DNA of 34,589 nucleotides from NCBI GenBank assembly GCA_014729445.1, contig WJJX01000111.1, positions 1 through 34,589 of the forward strand. The letters are read 5' to 3'. This stretch comes from Candidatus Moraniibacteriota bacterium. GTDB taxonomy: Bacteria; Patescibacteriota; Minisyncoccia; CAIUEV01; JAHKAQ01. A program made the translations under genes and the position numbers. Under the pieces are notes generated by a model. It did not search any database and had not been told where the DNA came from. It saw nothing but the letters and a program-made list of their open reading frames with translations. Positions 8,170-15,283 of this stretch are shown here, in pieces (within the stretch, counting starts at the first letter, position 1; every line of letters starts with the position of its first letter).

Positions 8170-8498
8170 ATGCCTGCTTGACCGCCAAAAAGAGAATTGA
8201 TCAACATAACTAAAGCAAAAGAACCAATCGCGATTGCGAGGCCGATAATGGCATAATTTAAATGACGCTTAGCCTGCTCCATTTTTTCCTGATTGCCTAT
8301 GGAAACAAGATACATCAGTCCTCCAATTACAAATCCGATAACTCCAATGCCTGCGATTATTAAAAAAATGAATCTTACAACATTCGAAACAACCTCCATA
8401 ATCGAAGGCGCTTCCTCAAAAAGTTCTTGAGCCCAGACGATTTGATAATTCAAGAAAACAAGCCCCCCGCTGACCAAACTAATTTTTAACTTTCTCAT
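8166..8498 (-). CDS. TrbC/VirB2-like pilin subunit
   Basis: This is a 110-aa membrane protein with the layout of VirB2/TrbC pilins. It has a signal sequence at about 1-23 (ending VWAQ) and two hydrophobic helices, at about 38-66 (VVRFIFLIIAGIGVIGFVIGG) and 84-105. A short polar loop lies between them (SIGNQEKMEQAKRHL). Such subunits form the filament of conjugative or DNA-transfer pili. Similar small two-helix proteins are frequent in Patescibacteria without a full type IV secretion locus. None of VirB3-VirB11 is in this window. A 5' leader of about 130 bases follows a good promoter at 8635-8663. The assignment rests on topology and length, not on a unique motif. Confidence 0.7.
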   Translation of the reverse strand: MRKLKISLVSGGLVFLNYQIVWAQELFEEAPSIMEVVSNVVRFIFLIIAGIGVIGFVIGGLMYLVSIGNQEKMEQAKRHLNYAIIGLAIAIGSFALVMLINSLFGGQAGI

Positions 8499-8634
8499 AA
8501 AATCAAAATTATTTTTAAACTTATTTTCCGGATACTTGATGCAATAATATTTTCTAAATTAATCTCGGTCTTAAAATTCAGAAGAAGAAATTTTTAGATT
8601 CCATAAAAGAACTTAATAAGCTCCTTTTAAAAAC

Positions 8635-8663
8635 AGCATAGCCTAATTGGATCATTTTTTCAA
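8635..8663 (-). promoter_or_regulatory. sigma70 promoter for the VirB2-like pilin gene
   Basis: On the minus strand, TTGAAA (8663-8658) and TATGCT (8640-8635) are 17 bases apart. Transcription would start near 8628, leaving a leader of about 130 bases. The leader contains a tiny ORF (8557-8583, MESKNFFF) ending in three Phe codons. Between 8499 and 8677 I see nothing else. Confidence 0.6.
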
Positions 8664-8677
8664 CAATCTTTAAGGTA

Positions 8678-10393
8678 TTAATCCGCCTGTCTGTAAAAGA
8701 TTTTAACCTTTTGCAAATATAGGGGATGATTGGGTTTTTGGATGAGGTTGATCGTTTCCGCCTCCTTTTTTTCAACATCTTCTCCTTGAGCCGCCCTTAA
8801 GTTGTCGGTTAGAATTATCTTAAGTCCATTTCTATCGATTTCTATAATTCCGGTTAAATAATAATCCGATTTTTCTTTCAAATTAACTTCTTTTAACAGA
8901 TTCTGATCCGGGACTTCTATTTTGATAATTTTATGCCGGCTTTCAAAATAATAATAAGAGGAAATTTTTTTCAAATAGCGCCCCCAAAGACCAATCAGAT
9001 TTCCTCTTTGTGAGACAAAACTCTCTTTGTTCAATTCTTGGATTTGTTTTTCCACAAGTTGTCCCGTCTTTACTTTTTTAATCTCAAGCGCCTTTATATA
9101 CCCCTGATAGCTCTTTATGTGGAAATATCCTTTGATCTTTAACGTCTCTCCCGGATAGTAAATAAAATCCAACTCCGGCTCAATTATAATTCCATTGTTG
9201 TTGATTCCCAGATAAAAACGATTATTGTCTAAAAGGTGGGACCGATTTAAGACAATGCCTGAAACTTCGACCTCTTCATCTTTATTAAGTTTTTTAAAAT
9301 CCTCAAGGTTTTTAATCTTTTTGCGGCTTCGACCGGCGCCGGTCTCCTCCCTTTCCTCTGTCGATTGACTGCTTGATTGTTCCGCCTCTGCCTCTTCAAT
9401 GGCGTTCGGTGCGCCCGGGCTTGGCTTTTTACTCCAATAAACCTTCTCATTTTCGCTGTTTTTGTTGAGAGACAAACCGCTCTCGGCGTCAACATATTCC
9501 ATTTCATCAATTAATTGTTCGGATTTCGTATATAAACCAATCCGGTCATTCGAATTTCTAAGAGAAAACCGGAAGTCTTTTTTATAAAAGACCAAATGTT
9601 CGCCCGGCTTGATAATTTTTTGAGGAACAAATTCTTTGTTCTCATTGTTAACTATGTAAATATTTTTTAAATCGATTTCGAATTGAGAGGTGTTTAAAAT
9701 TTCGATGAATTCATTTTCGTCATTGTCCGCCCCTTCCGGGTTAGGCAAAATCTCGCTTAAAATCAAGCCGTTAATTAAATTATGATTATTGTCGTTTTCG
9801 TCATTTTTTTCCGAGTCCGCGGGGGAACAAGACGATTTTTCACCGGGCGTCCCAAAATCACCACTCGGCATTTGCTGGGTGCTTGTTTCAAGATTATCCA
9901 TGGAATAAATCTGAGGGGCTTCAAAGCTGCAGACTTCCAGCGATTTTCCCGTCGCCACATCGCTTGAATCGTATTCCAGCTTTATCTCAGCTTGGCCGTC
10001 GCTTAACAGAATAAATCCACCCTGATTGGAAAGATTTAAGCTCTTCCACTGGTAAGCGCAGTCAATACCGCCGTTTGCTTCCTGATCCTTGTTTTTACAC
10101 AAAACAACGAAATCCTTAGACTCAAGCACCAGGTCTTCTTCTATGCTGGACTCCTTGCTTTGATTGGATAATTCTAAACCTTTTAAGTTAATTGGATTAG
10201 CCGAGTTGTTGTAAATTTCAATCCATTCCCCTTTTGAATCGGCTACGGCATCGGGATTCGGCATTATTTCGGAAATTATTAAACCTCTTGATTCCAGGGC
10301 GCGGCTTGTTTTTCCGGCTAGAATCAAACAGAAAATGGGGGTTATAATCAAACAGAAAAGGGTTTTGGGCTTTGAAAATTTTTTTTGCTTCAT
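8678..10393 (-). CDS. secreted protein with two lamin-tail domains and OB-like C-terminus
   Basis: This is a 571-aa exported protein. A signal peptide spans about 1-33 (hydrophobic core LFCLIITPIFCLILAG). Lamin-tail domain 1 is at about 36-145, starting GLIISEIMPNPDA, with GEWIEIYNNSANPINLKG. Lamin-tail domain 2 is at about 208-300, starting GLILSEILPNPEGAD, with NEFIEILNTSQFEIDLKN. An acidic, Ser-rich linker (about 333-360) is followed by two beta-rich segments (about 372-440 and 460-535). These resemble OB folds (VEVSGIVLNRSHLLDNNRFYLGI; GRYLKKISSYYYFES). Bacterial lamin-tail domains are immunoglobulin-like and occur on secreted or surface proteins, often joined to nuclease or OB domains, so extracellular DNA binding is a fair guess. 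The gene is downstream of dnaN, separated by a strong hairpin. Confidence 0.82.
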   Translation of the reverse strand: MKQKKFSKPKTLFCLIITPIFCLILAGKTSRALESRGLIISEIMPNPDAVADSKGEWIEIYNNSANPINLKGLELSNQSKESSIEEDLVLESKDFVVLCKNKDQEANGGIDCAYQWKSLNLSNQGGFILLSDGQAEIKLEYDSSDVATGKSLEVCSFEAPQIYSMDNLETSTQQMPSGDFGTPGEKSSCSPADSEKNDENDNNHNLINGLILSEILPNPEGADNDENEFIEILNTSQFEIDLKNIYIVNNENKEFVPQKIIKPGEHLVFYKKDFRFSLRNSNDRIGLYTKSEQLIDEMEYVDAESGLSLNKNSENEKVYWSKKPSPGAPNAIEEAEAEQSSSQSTEEREETGAGRSRKKIKNLEDFKKLNKDEEVEVSGIVLNRSHLLDNNRFYLGINNNGIIIEPELDFIYYPGETLKIKGYFHIKSYQGYIKALEIKKVKTGQLVEKQIQELNKESFVSQRGNLIGLWGRYLKKISSYYYFESRHKIIKIEVPDQNLLKEVNLKEKSDYYLTGIIEIDRNGLKIILTDNLRAAQGEDVEKKEAETINLIQKPNHPLYLQKVKIFYRQAD

Positions 10394-10413
10394 CTGAAAG
10401 TTTAGTCGGAAGG

Positions 10414-10434
10414 GAGGGTGGGAAGCCCACCCTC
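10414..10434. repeat. 9-bp perfect GC hairpin between dnaN and the lamin-tail gene
   Basis: GAGGGTGGG (10414-10422) and CCCACCCTC (10426-10434) form a perfect nine-pair stem with a 3-base loop. No T-run follows on the minus strand, so it is not a standard terminator for dnaN. It ends 20 bases before the lamin-tail ATG, so it would lie in that gene's leader and could hold back translation or block readthrough. On the plus strand a T-run comes only about 18 bases later. Confidence 0.6.
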
Positions 10435-10505
10435 TGATCTGGACTATAGCTTTTTTTAGATGAAATCAGGATAAAAAAATTTTAAAATTAAGATTAAAAT
10501 TTTTC

Positions 10506-11615
10506 TTATTTTTTTATGGGCGATAATAAATAAAGAAAATCGGGTTTTTCTCTGTTGGATTTAATCAAAATTGGAGAACTTGAATCGTTTAAGAGCATCT
10601 TAATCTTGTCTTCTTTAACTGAATTTATACCATCTATTAAGTATCTGTAATTAAAGATAATTTCGACATCTTCTCCTTTGATATTAACCTTTGTCTTTCT
10701 TGATCCTTCGCCCACCTTGCTGCTTTTGGCGCTTGTTGTAAGCTGCTCTTCTTTTTTGGAAAAGTTTAATTTAATGTCACTTGAGTCCTGGCCCGAAAAT
10801 AAAGAAATTAATCTAATCGAATCGATTAATTTATTCTTATCGACTACAACCTCGGTTTTAAATTCCCGGGGAATAATTTGAGTGTAATCCGGATAATTGC
10901 CGTCGATTATTCTTGAAATCAAATAAATGCTTTCGCTTTCAAAAACGATTTGATTGTCTTTAACATAAACATTTAAATCCTCGTCAGTGTCTTTAAAGAT
11001 TTGCATAATCTCAACCGCCGATTGACTTGGAACAATTACCGATTCAATATCTGATTGACTCAACCCGTTGCTTTTAATAATTTTTTCTCCCAGTCTAAAT
11101 CCGTCAGTTGAAACAATTCGAAGGTCTTTTTTATTGTTTTTTAAATAAACACTGGCTAAATCCGGTCTAATATTGGAAATTGCCACCGCAGGGATAACCT
11201 GTTCAATTGCTCGGGTGATTTGATTCGGAGGCAAATTGATTGGATTTTCTTTCTTAAGCTTTGGAATAATTGGAAATTCTTTGGAGCTTATTCCGTTAAT
11301 TGTTGTATTTGTTGATTTGGTGTTAATCTTAATACCATTTTGATTTTTGGTAAGAGTTATTTTTTTATCATTAATACTTTCCACAACGCTGCTTAAAATT
11401 TTTAGCGGTATGGCTACTTCGCCTTCTTTTTCTATGGAAGCGGGAACGGTTAAAACAACTCCCACTTCCAGGTTGGTGGCTTTAATTTTTAACTCCCCTT
11501 TTTTAGCCGTAATCAAAACACTGGCCAGGGCGGGTAAATTGTTATGGCTTTTAGCGATTCTACTTAGTTTGTTTAAAGACTGACCCAGGTAGTTTTTGAA
11601 TAGATTTATTTTCAT
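10506..11615 (-). CDS. dnaN: DNA polymerase III beta subunit (sliding clamp)
   Basis: This is the replication sliding clamp (369 aa), a dimeric ring that tethers DNA polymerase III to DNA. Three related clamp domains of about 120 residues are evident. The N-terminal domain has LGQSLNKLSRIAKSHNNLPAL and ITAKKGELKIKATNLEVG. The middle domain has RPDLASVYLKN and STDGFRLGEK. The C-terminal domain begins at about 245 and ends with the expected hydrophobic tail (FLYLLSPIKK), slightly varied from the classic MPMR-type end. The gene follows dnaA on the same strand, the usual dnaA-dnaN order, with 199 AT-rich bases between. A start at ATG 11615 gives a standard N-terminus. Confidence 0.96.
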   Translation of the reverse strand: MKINLFKNYLGQSLNKLSRIAKSHNNLPALASVLITAKKGELKIKATNLEVGVVLTVPASIEKEGEVAIPLKILSSVVESINDKKITLTKNQNGIKINTKSTNTTINGISSKEFPIIPKLKKENPINLPPNQITRAIEQVIPAVAISNIRPDLASVYLKNNKKDLRIVSTDGFRLGEKIIKSNGLSQSDIESVIVPSQSAVEIMQIFKDTDEDLNVYVKDNQIVFESESIYLISRIIDGNYPDYTQIIPREFKTEVVVDKNKLIDSIRLISLFSGQDSSDIKLNFSKKEEQLTTSAKSSKVGEGSRKTKVNIKGEDVEIIFNYRYLIDGINSVKEDKIKMLLNDSSSPILIKSNREKPDFLYLLSPIKK

Positions 11616-11814
11616 GTTTATAATTTAATAATAATATATAAGGCCGGGGATAAGTTGAAAACCCCTTTTTTTGTTTGGGTTGGGCTAAAAGTAATTGTTA
11701 GTTTTTAGATTTTTCATGTTTATATTTACTTAATAACAATACGGATTTTTTTAAACAGTTTTTTGGGTGTCAAATAAACAAAGTTATTCATTATTTATTA
11801 ACAAAGTTTTCCAC
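11616..11814. other. candidate oriC: AT-rich dnaA-dnaN spacer
   Basis: This 199-base spacer is very AT-rich. It contains two direct copies of AACAAAGTT (11777-11785 and 11800-11808), 23 bases apart, so about two helical turns. It also holds loose DnaA-box-like sites: TTTTCCACC at 11806-11814, and CGGGGATAA at 11645-11653, which reads TTATCCCCG on the minus strand. Each matches TTATCCACA at 7 of 9 positions. Genes to the left run mostly leftward, and genes right of 13.3 kb run rightward, as expected around an origin. No perfect DnaA box is present, so the call is tentative. Confidence 0.4.
11633..11661 (-). promoter_or_regulatory. possible dnaN promoter overlapping a DnaA-box-like site
   Basis: On the minus strand, TTTTCA (11661-11656) and TATATT (11638-11633) are 17 bases apart. 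A TTATCCCCG box lies in the spacer. The -35 match is weak. The start would be near 11626, leaving a leader of only about 11 bases. Confidence 0.35.
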
Positions 11815-13191
11815 CTATTGATTAAACAAACAATTGATTTCTTCAATTTCTTGTTTTAAAAGCGCGTCTTTCTTTATTTCATTGGATATTTTGTTAAATG
11901 CGTGCAATGTGGTTGTATGATCTCTGTTGCCCAGAATTTTTCCGATCACCGGAAATGAAGCCTTGATTTTTTTTCTCAAAATAAAGACCGCCACTTGTCT
12001 TGGTTTGACAATTTCACTTTTTCGGCTTTTGCCCTTGATTTTGTCCGGCTCCACTTTGTAAAAATCGCCGATTGTTTGGAGAATAAAATCCGGGTCTTTG
12101 GTGCGGTTTTCCATTTTTCTAATATCTTTTCCAAGAATTGTTTTGGCATTTTCAACATTTGGTGAAAGTTTTTTTAACTGGCAATTGGCGATGAATCTGT
12201 TTAAGGCTCCTTCCAGTTCTCTAACGTTATTGCTTATATTTTCGGCGATGTAATTTAAGGTTTCCATCGGGATGGGAAAATTTTGGTTTTCCGCTTTTTC
12301 GATTAAAATAGCGATTCTGGTTTCAGTGTTGGGCTTGGTGACGTCGACCACCATGCCCCCCTCGAATCTGGAACAGAGCCTGTCTTCAAGAGCGGGGATC
12401 GATTTGGGGGGCCTGTCCGAACATAGAACGATTTGTTTGTTGTTTTGGTAGAGGTTGTTGAAGGTGTGGAAAAACTGTTCCTGGGTTCCTTCTTTGCCGC
12501 CGATAAACTGGATATCATCGATTAAAAGAATGTCGACAATTCTGTAGATATTTTTAAATTCCTCCAACCGTTTTTCCTTGACCGCGAAGACAAAATCATT
12601 GGTGAAGCGTTCCGATGTTACATATTGAATAAGAAAGTCCGGCTTTTCTTTTTTTAGTTTATTGCCGATGGCTTGAAGAAGATGGGTTTTTCCCAGTCCG
12701 ACTCCGCCGTAAATAAATAAAGGGTTATATTTTTCACCCGGAGAGATTGAGACAGCTTCACTTGCGGCTTTGGCCAGTTCATTGTGAGAGCCCTCGACCA
12801 AATTGTCAAAGGTATAGCGGGGGTTGATATTATTTAAAGTGGATTTAAAGATGTTGTTTTCTATGTTTTGAGGGTGGACCGCTTTTTTTGAGCCTCGGTC
12901 GATTTGAGATCTTTTGATGGATCGATTTTTGTTCGATAGGCGCTCGCCGGGGATAACTTCGAACTTCAGACTAGTTATGCCGCTTTTGTATTTTTTAACA
13001 ATGGCAAGAATTTTTTTGGAGTATTTTCTGTCGAGCCATTCTTTGCCGAAGGCGTTTGGGACCGCAATTATCATGGTTGATTTGTCTATCTTGTGGATAA
13101 ATGTTTTCTTAAACCATGTAACAAAATGGGCCCTGCTTATGCTTAATTCGATTTCATTAAGTACTGCTTTCCAGATTTGTTTTTCGTTCAT
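11815..13191 (-). CDS. dnaA: chromosomal replication initiator DnaA
   Basis: This is the AAA+ initiator that binds DnaA boxes at oriC and opens the duplex. Domain I starts MNEKQIWKAVLNEIELSISR and includes the HFVTWF motif. Domain III has Walker A (YGGVGLGKTHLLQAIGN), Walker B (ILLIDDIQF) and sensor regions. Domain IV has the signature DHTTTLHAFNKISNEI, which contacts the box bases. I place the start at ATG 13191 (458 aa). An in-frame ATG at 13257 would add 22 basic residues not typical of the family, and it would start upstream of the likely promoter. The leader carries a DnaA-box-like TTTTCCACA. The gene is divergent from membrane protein A and ends in TAG. Confidence 0.96.
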   Translation of the reverse strand: MNEKQIWKAVLNEIELSISRAHFVTWFKKTFIHKIDKSTMIIAVPNAFGKEWLDRKYSKKILAIVKKYKSGITSLKFEVIPGERLSNKNRSIKRSQIDRGSKKAVHPQNIENNIFKSTLNNINPRYTFDNLVEGSHNELAKAASEAVSISPGEKYNPLFIYGGVGLGKTHLLQAIGNKLKKEKPDFLIQYVTSERFTNDFVFAVKEKRLEEFKNIYRIVDILLIDDIQFIGGKEGTQEQFFHTFNNLYQNNKQIVLCSDRPPKSIPALEDRLCSRFEGGMVVDVTKPNTETRIAILIEKAENQNFPIPMETLNYIAENISNNVRELEGALNRFIANCQLKKLSPNVENAKTILGKDIRKMENRTKDPDFILQTIGDFYKVEPDKIKGKSRKSEIVKPRQVAVFILRKKIKASFPVIGKILGNRDHTTTLHAFNKISNEIKKDALLKQEIEEINCLFNQ

Positions 13192-13206
13192 TTTTTTATT
13201 AATTAT

Positions 13207-13253
13207 TTTTCCACAAGTATTTTTAAGATATAGATTTTTTGTCTTTTTGACAA
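13207..13253 (-). promoter_or_regulatory. dnaA promoter with adjoining DnaA-box-like site
   Basis: On the minus strand, TTGTCA (13253-13248) and TATCTT (13230-13225) are 17 bases apart. Transcription would start near 13218. TTTTCCACA at 13207-13215 matches the DnaA box TTATCCACA at 8 of 9 positions and lies at the start of the transcript. This suggests autoregulation. Confidence 0.5.
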
Positions 13254-13281
13254 CCACTAGTCTCGTTGATAAATTTATAAT
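13247..13281 (+). promoter_or_regulatory. promoter for the scp-region operon, overlapping the dnaA promoter
   Basis: TTGACA, a perfect -35 match, lies at 13247-13252. TAAATT (13270-13275) follows after 17 bases, and a TATAAT lies at 13276-13281 after 23. The -35 shares bases with the dnaA -35 on the other strand, so the two operons may compete for polymerase. Confidence 0.45.
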
Positions 13282-13315
13282 AAACTAACGATAAAGAACT
13301 CTTTCGAATTCTATT

Positions 13316-14536
13316 ATGAGTAAAGCTAAAAAAAACAAAAAAATGAAGCCGCCGGCAAATCTTCCGGTAAGTAATGATGTTCCCGATTTTTCAGGCGATA
13401 AGGATGCGGAAGGGGCGCGGAAAGAGAAAAACGAACAGAAGACATTTTCGGCATTTTCGGATATATATTCAAATACCGACTTGAAAGCGGAAAGTAAGCT
13501 TGAAAAAAAGGTTCCGCCGGAAGCGCCGAAGCTGTCGGCACCGTTGAAAGTGGAGGAGATTATTTATGGCAAAAAAGGGGACGAGGAAAAAAGCGAAAAA
13601 AAAGAAAGGGAGAAACAGAGCCGCCAAGAACCGCCGGAAGAAGCGAATCGAAACAATAATATCGAAGCGAACGGGCAGCAATTGGATGAGGCTTTAGAAC
13701 AAGGCACTCCTCGAAAGAAAACGATATCGGATTTTAAGTTAAAAGTTTTATTTGCTGCAATTGTTGTTATTTTTATTTTGCTGATTTTTGGTTACGCTTC
13801 TTTTTTTAGAAAGCAGAACGAAAAGAAGGATTCAGATCAAACCGAAGAATCCTCCTGGGGATTTAGCTTTAAAAATTTCTTAAAGACCGCAGACAAACAA
13901 CCTGTTGACAGGGAAGGAGAGGTGGAAGCCGAAGAGGAAGATGTTTTTGAGGTCGAAGAAGAAGTTGAAAAACCTGTGGAAAACTTTGACCTGGATAATC
14001 AAATTGATCTGGAATTGGATAAAATTGCGCTGGATATAGAAAATCTTAACGATTTAAAACAAGAGCTGTATCAATTTTCCACTTTTAATGTTCGGGAAGG
14101 AGAGGCTGTTCAATTGATAATTCGTTTAAACGGTCAGGATATAGGTTTTAATGAGCTAGTAAGAGGTTTAAACTTGGCGGTTCCGCTTTCCCGTGAAAGT
14201 TATGAAAAATTTGCCCTGGCTTTGACTCGAGAAAACGGTTTTATGAAATTCGGCTTATTGATTCGGACTAATAATACCTTAAATCAAAACAGAGAGTTGT
14301 TTCAAGAATGGGAAAATTATTTAAAGCAGAGTTTCGATGCTTTGTATTTCAATGAGCCCCTTAATGATCCCAATGTCAATGAGGGGGCGGGTTTTCAGGA
14401 TAGTTTGAAATTTGTCAACGGAAGATATATTAATTTAAGCAAAGCAAAGTCCTATTATTTAAACTATAGCTTAAATGGAAGTTTAATTATAATCGGTACC
14501 AGCACTAAGCTGGTAATAGATTTAAACAAATATTGA
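13316..14536 (+). CDS. membrane protein A of the scp operon, unknown
   Basis: This 406-aa protein is not one I recognise. The N-terminal 140 residues are disordered, rich in Lys, Glu and Pro. One transmembrane helix follows at about 142-164 (KVLFAAIVVIFILLIFGYASFF). A very acidic linker spans about 200-225. The folded domain at about 240-406 is presumably outside the cytoplasm. The last 140 residues align by eye with the C-terminus of the protein encoded at 15284. Shared spots are IGFNELVRGL / IPFSDFVSGM, then EWENYL / DWENKM, then NGRYINLS / NRRYLNFT. The stop TGA is two bases before the scpA ATG, so translation is probably coupled. This is the first gene of a rightward operon divergent from dnaA. 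Confidence 0.8.
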   Translation: MSKAKKNKKMKPPANLPVSNDVPDFSGDKDAEGARKEKNEQKTFSAFSDIYSNTDLKAESKLEKKVPPEAPKLSAPLKVEEIIYGKKGDEEKSEKKEREKQSRQEPPEEANRNNNIEANGQQLDEALEQGTPRKKTISDFKLKVLFAAIVVIFILLIFGYASFFRKQNEKKDSDQTEESSWGFSFKNFLKTADKQPVDREGEVEAEEEDVFEVEEEVEKPVENFDLDNQIDLELDKIALDIENLNDLKQELYQFSTFNVREGEAVQLIIRLNGQDIGFNELVRGLNLAVPLSRESYEKFALALTRENGFMKFGLLIRTNNTLNQNRELFQEWENYLKQSFDALYFNEPLNDPNVNEGAGFQDSLKFVNGRYINLSKAKSYYLNYSLNGSLIIIGTSTKLVIDLNKY

Positions 14537-14538
14537 AA

Positions 14539-15255
14539 ATGAAAAATCAAAAATATGTGGTTACGGTTGATAATTTTGTGGGGCCGCTGGAGCTTCTTTA
14601 CGATTTGGTTTCCAGGAAGCAATTGGATATTAATCAATTCTCTTTGGCTCAAATAGCAGATGATTATTTAAACGCGTTGAGCCGTTTTGCCCTCGAGGTG
14701 GAGGACGTGGGCGGTTTTTTGGAAATCGCGAGTTCTCTTGTTTTGATTAAATCATTATCCATTTTGCCGGAGCTTGGAGAGGATTTAACCTCTGAGGAGT
14801 ATCAAAAAATGGAGGATTTGGAAAAGAGGCTCAGCCTGTATTCTTTTTTTAAGAAATATTTTCAGAGCATTGAAGAGAGATATCTGAAGTCGGCTTATCT
14901 TTCCAGAGAATGGTTTGAAGCCGAAGATAAAAATTATCAAAAAGAACAGGTTTCGCCTGTGATAGACAAGAAAGAACTTTTAGAAAGCATGCGTTCGTTG
15001 ATTAAAAAAAATACCAATTTGGAGATTTTGAAAAGAGAAGCCATTAATGATAGAATTAAATTGGGTGAAAAGGTCAGATTTTTGAAAGCAAAATTAAAAC
15101 AGAACGGAATAATAAGCTGGCGCAGGGATTTTGCCGGGGAAACAAAGCCTGAAAAGGTTTTGCTTTTTTTAGCTGTTTTGGAGCTTTTGAGAAATTTTGA
15201 AATAGAAGTTTCTCAAAAGGGCTTTTTAACAGAGATTGATTTGACACCGGTCTGA
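14539..15255 (+). CDS. scpA: segregation and condensation protein A
   Basis: This is the kleisin subunit that bridges the two SMC heads in the bacterial condensin complex with ScpB (238 aa). The N-terminal SMC-neck-binding segment reads VDNFVGPLELLYDLVSRKQLDI, the family hallmark. LAQIADDYLNAL and ASSLVLIKSLSILPEL follow. The C-terminal winged helix at about 165-238 includes VLLFLAVLELLRNFEI. I prefer ATG 14539; a TTG at 14533 overlaps the stop of the preceding gene. scpB follows one gene later, with a membrane protein between them, which is unusual because scpA and scpB are commonly adjacent. No smc gene is visible in the window. The stop is TGA. Confidence 0.94.
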   Translation: MKNQKYVVTVDNFVGPLELLYDLVSRKQLDINQFSLAQIADDYLNALSRFALEVEDVGGFLEIASSLVLIKSLSILPELGEDLTSEEYQKMEDLEKRLSLYSFFKKYFQSIEERYLKSAYLSREWFEAEDKNYQKEQVSPVIDKKELLESMRSLIKKNTNLEILKREAINDRIKLGEKVRFLKAKLKQNGIISWRRDFAGETKPEKVLLFLAVLELLRNFEIEVSQKGFLTEIDLTPV

Positions 15256-15283
15256 TTTTTAAAATTAATTAGCAACCGATAAA

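Noticed and set aside
8578..8778. A 66-codon basic ORF at the end of the lamin-tail gene
   Set aside because: It lies in another frame of the lamin-tail gene and its spacer. Its Lys/Arg-rich start is an artefact of A-rich DNA.
13192..13257. ATG at 13257 as the dnaA start
   Set aside because: The extra 22 residues do not resemble DnaA domain I, and the likely promoter and DnaA-box-like site lie inside that stretch.
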